A stretch of DNA of 64,000 bases, taken from NCBI GenBank assembly GCA_009760855.2, contig WPIO01000124.1:1147083-1211082 (forward strand), read 5' to 3'. A program made the translations under genes and the position numbers. The notes beneath the pieces are model-generated. The model did not search any database and was not told where the DNA came from. It saw only the letters and a list, made by a program, of their open reading frames with translations. This stretch comes from Cristatella mucedo. Its lineage: Eukaryota; Bryozoa; Phylactolaemata; Cristatellidae. This document shows, in pieces, positions 47,880 through 58,700 of this stretch (the stretch's first letter is position 1; each line of letters starts with the position of its first letter).

Positions 47880-48745
47880 GATTGCTTGCCTTGCCGACAT
47901 TCGATCCTGGATGTCGAAAAATTCCTTGAAACTAGACGACAATAAAACCGAGCGGCTGCTCATAGGACACCCCTAAGCGTGTGGCTGGGTTAAAAGGCTT
48001 TGCTCATCTAATAGGTGATGCTGTTGTGCGACCATCATCATCTCGTGCTCAAAATTTTGGTGTCGTTTTCGACAGCTGCCTAAATTTAAAAACTTGATTC
48101 AGGAGACTACTTCTACAGCTAGCCATCACGTCCGATCCCTATCCCTCGAAGGAGCTGCCTTCTATGGCGGCTTGCAAAAAAATTAACTAGCTCCTTAGTT
48201 CTATCTCGGCTTGATCATTGTAATTCCCTATTGGCTGGGCTACACGGATCCAGAGCAAAGTTCTTACGCTGACCCAATAGGCCAGCCACGGCTTGGGTCC
48301 TACATACCTAGCTGAACTACTGCACCAGTTTCAGTCTCCTCTTGCCCTCAGGTCCTGTACGGACAAAAAAATTAGCTGTTTCATTCCATCGCTTAAAGAC
48401 CTTTGGCGACAGAAGCGTTAGCTGTGCAGGTCCGAGACTGTGGAACTCGCTTACTCGATTCTTACGAAACGACAACAACTCTCCATCAGCCGACTACGGC
48501 TCATCCTTGCCAACGGTCCCTGAGCTGCCACTTCCACGCTGCTCACTACCTTAACTACTCTCCTGACTCTGCTACGCTTCTCACTTCCTCTTTGTTGCGT
48601 GAGATGAAGTCTGTTGGCTACCGAATGCATACCGGAATCCGCTTAGGCTGTGAGTGTGCTAAACGAAACTCTTCTGCGAAACACCTTACTCTTGTGGAGT
48701 TGCAGACGAGATACTTTACAATACATTACAAATCGGCCTTCTTAT
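47880..48745 (+). mobile_element. LINE-B copy 2, forward 3' segment
   Basis: It starts at [20 protein letters not shown], the same RT position where the inverted piece stops, and runs through the C-terminal end (FGDRSVSCAGPRLWNSLTRF, 48,390-48,460) to the 3' UTR and the ending GTGGAGTTGCAGACGAGATA near 48,705, followed by an AT-rich tail. Several frameshifts. Confidence 0.8.
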
Positions 48746-50811
48746 TTTTCACGGGGTCTTCCTTGGATGTACACCATCCAGCAGCTTTATCAAAATCAAT
48801 TCATGCATTTTCAGGTGATTTTTCAACGTTACCGTGGAGTTTCCGGAACATTTGATAATTTTATTATATCGTTCACAATGACCTTCAAGCTCCTCTGTAA
48901 TTGGATTCTTTCGCTTTGCGGTTTATTTATAAGCTGAAGACATGGACGGAAAGAACATCAATATTTGTTGACGCCACACGACCAATTTAATCAATCTTAC
49001 TTCATTTTATTTTTTCAAAATTGCATTTTAATTCAACTTGTTTGGCTAATTAGATAAAACATAATAGCAAGTCTTTAACACATTCATAAGAAATTTTAAA
49101 AATTTGCTTTCAATTACGCATTTCATATTCTTAATGAGCGTCGGATTTCGGTTTTATTATCTTTTGTCTAAGAATTTCCGTTAGATACAGTAAAACGGTT
49201 GGAAAAATTATCTGTTGACTTTTTTATTTTGGTCAGCAAAAAAGCTGTTTTACTGTTACTGCTAAACAGTTACCAGAAAACCTACTACCACACGACAGCA
49301 ATATGGTGTGGACGCTGCCGGTATTGCACTGCGAACGAAGGCTAGCTTTTGACACATCAGTCTAAGTGCATTGCCAGCCCATTGGATATATCTTCCCTTA
49401 TTAGAAAGTGCCACTGAACTAGTCATTCCATCTCCCTATGTAGCACCTCACAAGCAGCTACCGTATGGTATTAAGCAAACTTAGCATATCTACCTTTCTC
49501 TATTATGCACGTCGAGCCTAAGAAACACCAAGAATACTAGAGTGCTGTGCCGTAGCACAGTGGTCGGCATATCATCGATAATTAACTCAGACCCTGGGCC
49601 GTGATCATCAAACTTTCACCTGCAGCTTAGCATACTTGTGCTCACGCTAACGGTTTGCCACAGCATAGTTCTCACACGATGATATTTCCGTCGGATGATC
49701 TAGTACAGCCACTGCACTTAACATGGTATGGATGAGACATTCAAAGCAATACGAAAAAGACCCCGACTTGAAATTTTTTTCTTACTCTTCAGCTAGCACC
49801 CCATATGAGGTGCAACTGAGGTCCTAAGTTAGGATCACAGCTAGCAGATCATTCGACGAGTACGCGAGAAAAAGGCAATATCAGTAGCAAGCCCTATGCA
49901 CACCTGTCATGCTAGACATAAAACATTTGACTGCTGCAATGAATTGCCGTAGGTCAACGTTAGCCACTGCAGGAAAGCAGTCTAGGCCTTCATGGTTACA
50001 AGTTGGTGCTGCTCAAAATTCCCATAGACAAGCGAGGAAAAATGTGTAACTGTAATCATAAGACCAAATGCAACTTAACAAACAGTACAGCCACCGTTTA
50101 TTTCCTGATTCAGTGCACTGGTGCTCAGAAGTAACGCTTTAAAGAACAGTTGTTATCCGTGGGTTACCAAGATGCCTATCCATCTTCGGGCACGGTGACA
50201 AGGATTGCTAACTCTCCTGTCTCTGAATGTGAGCAGTCTGTGACGTGGCTGCAGACGCTGACCTGTAGACAGTGGCGCTGCTGTGGTGGAATCCCGGTGG
50301 AGGACTGTGTATCGCCATCGGTGGCCAACCGTTTGTGCCTAACAAGCAAAATTGTGCAAAAAAGAGCTAATAGAACCAAATAGTAAGTACACAAGTGACT
50401 TCTGGTGAATGCAGTATAACTGCAAATTTAAACACACAACATACAGGGGCATCTTAGTTCTGGGGAAGGTCACATCGACCATCTGATAGCTGCTCAGATG
50501 CACTTATTGCCTGTCTGCAACTCAACAAAGCTACGATCCCTAGCGATTGCTACGCTAGCAAGTCCAGATAGAGTCTACTCAAAGATTAAGTAGCTTTTGG
50601 CATCCATTTTCATCTCAGGCAACAACAAAAAGCAATAATCATAGCAAAATTTGAAGATCCGTCAAAGAAGTCGGAGGTGCCTGAGTCGGCAGCAGAAAAA
50701 AAGCTAGCACCAGTGTGTAATAACCACTTGTGGTGTTCCATAGCATAAGATTCAGTAAAAAAAAAGCCGGAGAACTATCAACTTTAAATTCTTTGAGACA
50801 ATGCCTTAATA
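48746..50811. other. No recognisable gene
   Basis: Small overlapping frames occur (for example at 50,150-50,394, both strands) without motifs. A tRNA-like stretch near 49,550 (GCCGTAGCACAGTGGTCGGC) may be the head of another SINE family, but no B box or tail is clear. Confidence 0.35.
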
Positions 50812-50893
50812 ATAATAATAATAATAATATTGCACTTGATAAAGCGCCCTCAGAGAACTTAATCTCTTTCTAGGCGCTTTACATTTGCTGCAA
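50812..50893 (-). mobile_element. LINE-A 3' tail, minus orientation
   Basis: AATAATAATAATAATAAT followed by GAGAACTTAATCTCTTTC is the reverse complement of the LINE-A tail. It abuts a plus-strand LINE-A 3' UTR, so two 3' ends lie back to back. Confidence 0.75.
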
Positions 50894-51415
50894 AGTGCCT
50901 TAAGTTCTTATGCTCCAAAAGCCTGGAGCACTACCGACTGACATCACGACATCCTCTGACTTGACATTTAAAAAGAAGTAAACACTCATCCATTCGTCAT
51001 AGCATTTGATGCATCCTTGTGATTCGTCCAGTGGATGGGGACACTGTGCATGCTACCACTAACCGCACTATTCATGTTGACCTGTGCACGTTAACCCCTA
51101 ACAGCATGCATGTTTATACTAAACATATGCCCATACTTCCTTTAGAGCACATGTGAGCCGTGATGGCACACTAGGTAAGGCGGTTGCTTTTACGACCTCG
51201 ATCCCAAGGTCGTGGGTTCGATTCCTGCAGTGAGCGATTCTTTATCGCCACTGCAAGCGGTGGTGATAGCCGTAAAGGCTCTTCTGTCGCTATACAAAAA
51301 GAGGCTGTTTAATCAGCTAGGATTTATTTATTATTTATTTATGTGAAGTGCCTACAAAGACATTTAGTTCTCTGGGTATGCTATACAAAATTATTAATAT
51401 CATTATTATGATCAA
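50894..51415 (+). mobile_element. LINE-A copy 6, 3' UTR, split by a SINE
   Basis: From the end of the coding part (ACATCACGACATCCTCTGAC) through the CACTAACC-type 3' UTR to CCATACTTCC, then broken by SINE-A copy 4, then ATGTGAAGTGCCTACAAAGA to an ATT-rich tail near 51,410. Confidence 0.75.
51157..51340 (+). repeat. SINE-A copy 4, nested in LINE-A
   Basis: A-box side TGATGGCACACTAGGTAAGG, B box GTGGGTTCGATTCC, body GCCGTAAAGGCTCTTCTGTC, ATTT-rich tail. Flanked by ATGTGA at 51,151-51,156 and 51,341-51,346. The second copy is the natural LINE-A tail sequence, which dates the SINE after the LINE. Confidence 0.9.
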
Positions 51416-51984
51416 CTATTAGTACATTATTAGTCTTTCAGCAAAAGACAGGATGGCCAATTTATCTTACCACGAAGACCTGAGTACAACGAAGCTGACA
51501 CTGGTATATCACACAAGCCTGGTGACAATTTTCCCCCTGAACGTTACCAACATGACTTCCATTGAAAGTGCATTAAAACAAGTCTGTTGCTCACTAGAAT
51601 AGTCACAAAACGTGCATCGCTAAGCACTTTTAAGGGCAATGGCAAGGGAAAGCAGAGTAGTCACTGACAGCAGTCTCCAACAAGCATTGCCAGCAAGCCA
51701 CAATGTTGCTGTTTTTTCTGTTGATAACGTCCAGCAACTGCTTTAATCTTGGCACACATAAACGATGCCTTAGTACTGTTAATGCAGGAATGAGAAAGTG
51801 TACTGCAGGTACAGGCAACATTGGGGACGAAATAAAATCTTCGCTACTGCATTTCGAGGAGCTGGTGGCTGAACAAAGGACACAAAATCAGAACAATAAA
51901 GCTCAACGATATGTAATTACTAATTAATGAATGTAATTACTAATTAATCCTTACGATATGTAATGTGATGTAATATATCTCCGT
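51416..51984. other. No recognisable gene
   Basis: A 74-codon plus frame at 51,703-51,927 starts with a hydrophobic stretch (LLFFLLITSSNCF) but its overlap with other frames and lack of splice signals leave it unsupported. Confidence 0.4.
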
Positions 51985-52245
51985 CTGTAACTCCACAAAG
52001 ACTACGTAGATGTTAAGCAGGAGAGTTTTGCATAGCGCACTCACAGCCTAAGCGGCTTTCGATATGCATTCGGCAGCCAACCGACTTCGTCTCGCACCAC
52101 AAAGAGACCGCAGAAGGCATAGCAGAGTCAGGAGAGCAGTTGAGGTAATGAGTAGCATGGAAGTAGCAAGTCAGGACAGCTGAAAAAAAGATGAGCTATA
52201 GTCAGCAGCAGAAGAGTAGTTGTCGTTTCGTAAGAAAATATACTG
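51985..52245 (-). mobile_element. LINE-B 3' end fragment
   Basis: Plus strand reads CTCCGTCTGTAACTCCACAA, GTTAAGCAGGAGAGTT and GGTAGCAAGTCAGGACAGC-like sequence, the reverse complement of the LINE-B C-terminal end and 3' UTR seen at 19.4 and 48.5 kb. It lies just downstream of the CNOT4 stop codon, in the gene's orientation. Confidence 0.75.
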
Positions 52246-52299
52246 AAAGAATAGTGGTAATTGAAGCGCCATTGCCACCCCCTCACCCCTACCCCGCTG

Positions 52300-52400
52300 C
52301 TGCATCTCTCCCTGTCTGTCTGCCAGTCTCTTGGTCTGTCCCTCTCTGTGTCTCAGTCTCTGTGTGTCTCTGTCTCTCTCTGTATATAAATATATATGTT
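52300..52400. repeat. CT/GT-rich low-complexity tract
   Basis: Degenerate CTGTCTGTCTG and TCTCTGTGTCTC runs, ending in TATATAAATATATATG. It lies shortly after the CNOT4 stop codon on the minus strand, in the likely 3' UTR. Confidence 0.7.
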
Positions 52401-52461
52401 GGCGCTTGCATGCCAAGCACCGGGCCCGTGCCATCCGGTTGCCCTCCACGCAGCCAGCCGC

Positions 52462-52739
52462 CTAATGACGAATGCCAGCGGCCCTCTCAGGCATCAGGCA
52501 CATGGACCAACCTGCTGCAGCGAAGCTGTGGACGAACGGTAGCCGGCTGCCGAGCCTGGCCATGCCCGACGTGCCGAGTGGCGCCGAGGAGTGCTCGGCG
52601 GCGGGGGAGTCGGCCAGCTGCTGGATCGACTTCATCCAGTGAGGAGGAGAGCAGCGCTCTGCCGGGGCCGATGACATGATGATCGCCGGGTCGGTCCAGT
52701 CTTCGGCCCTCCGGCCTTCAGGCGTGCCAGTCCACGACT
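52462..52739 (-). CDS. CNOT4: CNOT4 exon j (terminal)
   Basis: 278 bp after acceptor ..GGCTTGCAG, phase matching exon i. It has PPHWMKSIQQLADS, a short block I associate with the tail of invertebrate CNOT4, and ends at TAG 52,462-52,464. No clear AATAAA was seen soon after on this strand. Confidence 0.7.
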
Positions 52740-55700
52740 CTGCAAGCCAAGCGAGGCCAAAGATCGTCGATCGACGGACGGAGCTTCGCGACGCGCCACG
52801 CTCGGGAGAGCGCACACAACTGCCACGTCAGTGATGGCGAACGAGCTTACTGTGCAGATGATTAGACGACGTGTGCCTAGCCGCCTGAGGCACGGCTTCA
52901 GGCCTCCGGCTGGGTGCGGGTGCAGCAAAGTTGATCGGCACGTTGGGCAGCAAGGCTTTCAGTCCCTCTTGCCAGTCCTTTAAGTTAGAGGCGTCCGGGT
53001 GGAAAGATGGGTCGGTAGCTGCAGCAGCTGCGAAGCCGGCGGGTGCACCGCCGGCGACTGCCGCCGGCGCCTCGCGACCGGCCATGAAACCGTGCGAGCC
53101 GCCGGCGGTCCCTGGCCGGTGCACGAAACCGAAGGCGCTTGGCCTGCCGTGATGGGGAGGCAAGACAGGGTAGTCCGGCGGCACCGGCGGTGAGATCACA
53201 AGAGTCTGCACCAGTGGCAAACCGGCCGACATGAGCAGCGACTGCGGCAGCGGAGCTGCTGTGGCCGCTGCTGCTGCTGCTGCCTGTACCATCGACGCTG
53301 ATGGGACGCCGGCAGAGGTCGGCATCGGCTGCTGCACACCACCCATGACGCTGGCTAACCGGCTGCCACTCGGAAACAGCCGACCTGTAAAAGGAAGCAA
53401 AAAACTGATTGTTGCCCAGCAGGCTGCCCGAACTCTGATGATCTCAATTGCAAATGCATCTCTTTTAATCACATCACCATCAAATGCTTGAGGAAATCTA
53501 CAAATAGTGTGGCATGCAACTGGACAAAGAATGAGTTTGAAAATGAAAACACAGACTGGGCATGAGTCACACCGATCGGCACAATCGGCAGGTCAGTCAA
53601 ACCGCTTGCTGGCACTGAGCTGGTTTCTCTCCTGCAGCTAGCAGAAAGGTAATGGGTTTTTTCTTGCGTCTGCCATCGTTCCACACCAATGTACTCTGCC
53701 TGGCTCCCCTCGGACCACCAGTTTTACCACTCACTCCGAGCAGCTCGGTGACATCCACCAGCTGCTCTGTTTTGAAGTACTATTACTAACCATACTTGCA
53801 CACTGACCCTGTGCATGTCACCCCAAACCATGTTACTCTTGTTGTTTATTGAGCATGCTACCACTAACCATTCGATCGTGCTTCCTTTGCAGCAAATGTG
53901 AAGGGCCTAGAAAGAGATTGAGTTCTCCGAGGGCACTATATCAAATGTATTATTATTACTACTGCTGACACTGGCTTTTTGTATATACAAATCAGTCAAT
54001 CAGCAGCAGTGCGACAAGCAGTGCAGTCAACACAGATGCACTGACAAATTTAAATGTAGTATCAAGTGATACAAAAATCAAGTCAGCTCAATCTACCACT
54101 CGTTCAACCGTTGGCTCGAGCGCGATCAGCAATGGGCCGCTCAGGTTCTGCCCTCACTTTCTGGAATTCGCTGTTCCAGCTCTACTCTTTTGCTGGATGA
54201 CTTCAAAAGAAGAGTAAACCTAGTTTTAGGCAATATCTACACCAATGGCAAAGCTAAGAATCCCATAAAGAAGGAGGCAAAATCTATTATGGAGACTGAA
54301 AGACTGAACTAGCTGAAACTAGCATATCACGATGGGCAGCTAGCCACTTTCTCCCAACGGGCTGCAAGCATTAAGCTGCCAGCCAGCTCGCTACATCCCT
54401 AGCTACAAAGGTTGCAGGTTTTAATAATAATAATGATAATACAACATGTATTAAGTGCTCTAACGGAACTAAATCTTTGTCTGGAGATTTTAAATATGCT
54501 AGAAATGAGCATGTAAATTGGTTCATGACACAATGCACAGTCATCATGTACATGCACAGGAAGGACATTTCGCACGAACAAAGCAAGAGGCTGTGAGAAA
54601 CAGGCAGGTCTATTGGCTTGTAAGTGACATGTGGCAGTTGCACCTCTCACAATAGACAAGCCTGGCTGTCGTCGTTTTTTTTTTTTAAAGCAACCCGCAC
54701 TAGGGATGATGAGTAGGATCAGTCGCAGTGGTCGAAATCGTGTGAGCAGACAAGCATGGGATCTAGACACAAGCAAGTCTCTGATGGCAGCAGACTCTTG
54801 CTAAGGCCCTGCTACACGAGCCTTGGCTCATTTGCTATTCCTCACCAGCAAGTGGCAGAGCAGCACCGGGCGGCCAGTAGCTGCCGTCGCCGTTAGGGGG
54901 AAGCGATGCGTGGCTGACCGCTGCGCCTACGCCTGACTGCTCGTTTGCCATCAAGTCGGCAAGCGCCTTCGACGACTCATCCCACGGATCAAAGCCGAGA
55001 TCGTCGTCCCCGTGCAGCGAGTCCTTGTCGTTTTCAAAATCGAACTCTTGCCAGTCCGCGGCGCTCGACACGCGAGTCGGTGTCGGCGCCAGCGTCGTGC
55101 TGGCCGTCGGCGGCGCGATGCCTGCAACGTGTGAGCGAGCAAGTAAGTCAGAGATAGACAAGAGCGCTGAGTCCGCAAAGGCGCGATCGATCGCAACTCG
55201 ATCCGAACTGCAATGCCGTGCTCTGCCGCACTGCCATGAAGCTCACCCGCTCGAATGGGCGCCGCTTCATCGTGGACCAGAGTTGGCAGTGGCTGCTGTA
55301 GCAACTGTGGAAACTTCAGTCTGCGCTGATCGGACGGACCAGAATTTCTGCCAGCCAAGATGGCATCTTCATTCGAGCTCGGCATCACAAGCGATGCACT
55401 CTCTGAAGCTGCTGGTGGGATCGAACCAGCGCCCGATGCAGCCCTGCCGGTAACGCCAGCGGAGCCAGGGCACACAGCCAGGCTTGGCCCATCTGCTGTC
55501 GGCAGAGGCCCAACAGGAATTCCTCTAGATTGCAACGATGGAGGTGGGCTATAAAGATAGAGAACGAATAGCAGGGAACGAATAGCAGAGCAAGGAGCCC
55601 GATACATCCGTCAGGTGATGGCAGAGGTGACCAAAATTATGGGCACCAGCTCACCTTGAACCACAGTTAGTATTATAGTTGCCGAGAGTGGGAATGAGTT

Positions 55701-58700
55701 TCTCAGCGATGCCGGCACCAGCACCAACATTTCGAGTGCCGCCCCCGATAGTCTGAAAGTCGAACAACGACTTGCCAGGAAGAGCTGGCTGTTGCTGCAT
55801 GCTCGCTCCAGACTTGGCATCCCCGGCGCTGGACATTACTGGCTCCGGAGGTCGCACATGCTCGACGGCATGCAAAGGCGTCGGTTGATCTGCTTTTCTG
55901 CGACTGCAAATAAGAACAAGCTCTCACATTCGACATGCAGCACTTCCCGTATTCATAAGGGAGCAAAGTGCAGAAATGCAAAGGAAAAGATCAAATTTAC
56001 AGGCCATCCCCATGTTAGAGATGGCCGCATGAGAAATCCCAAACACACTGGTTCGGCTAACTGTCTTTGGCTATCAGACTGAAAGAACCGAGTTGGTTGT
56101 GTCTAGTAATTGACTACTATCTAAAAATCACCATTAAGCCTAAATGAATGGAAATTAAGGAGCTGATGCCATTCTCAAGCTTACCAACATACCTTCCATT
56201 ACTGCAGAATGCCCGAGTTGAAAGCTATAAGCACATTTACAATATCTGTTAAAGCATGCATTGTGCGTATAGTCGCAGTGATTTCGGAAAGGTCAGTAGA
56301 AAGAAGCCTTTTGTGTGGTTAAGGAATGTATTTTCTGAAAACAAGTAAAGCCGGTACTATAGGTACTATTATGCCATTAAACAACCAGAGTCGCAAGCTC
56401 AAGCCCTTCAGCATATGTAAAGGGCCAAGGCTCGAGATCAAGCTTTCCTAAGGGCGGCGGTACAAAATGAAGTATTTAATAAGCTGCAGAGCCGAGCAAG
56501 AAGGTAGAGATGTACACTCCACTGTGCACATCTGGACAGCAAACTCTTTACTGAAGCCAGCTCTTTATTATGACAGAGCCAGGAGTTTAGTTTTGTTTTT
56601 AACTGATTGGACTCTCAAATAAAAATCACTGCACTACAAAGCGAAGGTGGTTATGTGACCGCGCATGCACAAGTGGGCACGCACGTGAGTGGCCTACGTG
56701 CATGCGGACACACGAGCAAGTGCACACAACCGATTGTGGATTTCCTGACTCTTATAAAGCAGCTAAGTTATATGATAAGGACTGTCGTAAACATGAGCAC
56801 AATGAAAAAAACGCTAGGTCAAAAGATGACACTAAACTGGCCTTCATTTGCCGAGCAGAAAATGTTACACTGACGAATCAACGTTTAGCCCCTCATCACA
56901 AAGGGACTCTTCTAGGTTTATACCAAACATCGTCTTCATTCTAGCAACCTTCAGCTATTTCCTACCATTTTGTCTTTTTCACTGTTCACATTTCAGCATG
57001 TAGAAAAATTCTCTAACGAAAATAAACATGGAAATCCTAATCGCCCCACCTAAAACAAGGTATCGGTGAGTGAGTGTGTTAACCTCTGCCACTCGTCTAG
57101 CCCGAAAGCAGGCACACAGTGAAGCAAATCGCTTATCAGGTATGAACACATCTAGTCGGACGAACAACTGGGTCCCAATGCCAACACCCCTTTTGCCTTT
57201 TGCAAAGCAAATCATGTACTGTCCGTTCGGTGTCTCCTGTCATATCAAGTCCTACCGATGGACATACCGGTCCTTATCAAGGCCACGCACGCTGTCATCA
57301 ACGACGGTGTAATGCCTCGCCTGATTGGTTGACCTCGGGCATGCCACTCACCCTGTGCCACCTGGGACTCCTGGCACGGACGAATGTTGTGGTGGGGTGG
57401 AAGACAACAGAGCCTTCCTGTTAGAAGAAGGGGGCGGTGTTGTCGATGCTGAAATCGCCGCACCAGTAGCCGGGTTCGGATTGTTCGAAAAGGCACCAGC
57501 AGATGAAGCAGTGTGCAGATACATTTCAGCCAATTTCAGTTCGTAGTCATGGTGTTTGTTAGCCTGCATCTCTTCTTTCGTAAAACTTGCTGCATCCTCC
57601 CCCAACTCGTGCAGGTACATGCAATCCTACAGAGAGGCATACGTCAAATTAAAGGTGGACATAGCAAGAAAAACGCTTGCAGGTTCTCGGTTGCAATGTG
57701 CAGGTGCACAAGCAAGCAAGCATTTGCAACAGACGTTCTACGACAACGTTCGCATTAACGATGGAAAGTGAATTTGCCTAAGCAGTGCCAATACACAGCA
57801 GAACCTTAAGCTGCAGCACGTCATTTTAAGTCATCCTTTCCTACCGGTAGAAACGCTAACGTGACTTCCCTGAGCACAGCCATCAGGCAAAGGAACCAAA
57901 GGCAGCACTGCAGCCGTTGGAAGGCCGCCGCCCTTCGATAGCGGGCGCCCAGAGCGAGCACCCAGAAAAGCATAGACCAGCATGTAGCACAGATTGTAAC
58001 AGAGGGCCACAGCTGAACAGCAATGTGCGGCTTCCTGCATGACTCACGCAGGCTCTTTCACGAGAGTGAGCAGTCGTGGAGGAGGGGGCGGAGAGAGGCC
58101 GATAGGCAATCAAGAGGCAGCAGGCTGAGACTTGCAAAGCTGCAGGCCAGCAGAATCATCGGCTTAAAGGTAAGCTGATTCTGCTGAAATTTACAGTGCA
58201 GCAGGGCTCAAGCCTTGGTGGCGATCGCTCCATCTTGCAATGGGTGACAAAGGATTGCATGCAGCACGATTTGAACAATAAGATCATGTCGCCTAGAGGA
58301 GATAGAGAAGATCTGCCGGGACACACGAATGAGCCGTAGTGCCACAGGATAGTGTGAATAGTTCAACGAAACTCTCTGTTTCGCTTGACCATTGCATGCT
58401 ATGTAACTAGTATGTACACACTGGAAGGTTACTTAGCACAACTGATAGCTAAGGTCACATCACAGTCCGAGGCAGGACCTTCCATTGATAAGCAATCAGT
58501 TATCTGATTACACTCTACACAAAGCTACTCACCAACGGTGATCAGAGTGCAGGTGACAAGAAGCAGCACACTCTGCGCTTGATACTCAACAAGACTAGCA
58601 AGGAAATGCTTGCTATACAAGCAAGGTCTAAGCGATGCAGGCTAAGCAGACTTTGCAGGCTCACCACGCCAGAAACAGTATTATCTACTAACTCTAGAAT

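Noticed and set aside
50150-50394. Overlapping 70-80 codon ORFs on both strands
   Set aside because: No motif, no start or splice support, and neither strand stands out.
51157-51240. A functional tRNA gene
   Set aside because: The A and B boxes belong to a SINE head: the cloverleaf is not closed, a SINE body and tail follow, and diverged copies occur elsewhere.
52191-52679. 162-codon plus-strand ORF opposite the CNOT4 terminal exon
   Set aside because: It is antisense to the better supported CNOT4 exon j and starts in LINE-B and low-complexity sequence.
56607-56944. ORFs within the large CNOT4 intron
   Set aside because: They lie antisense to CNOT4, overlap one another and show no conserved domain.
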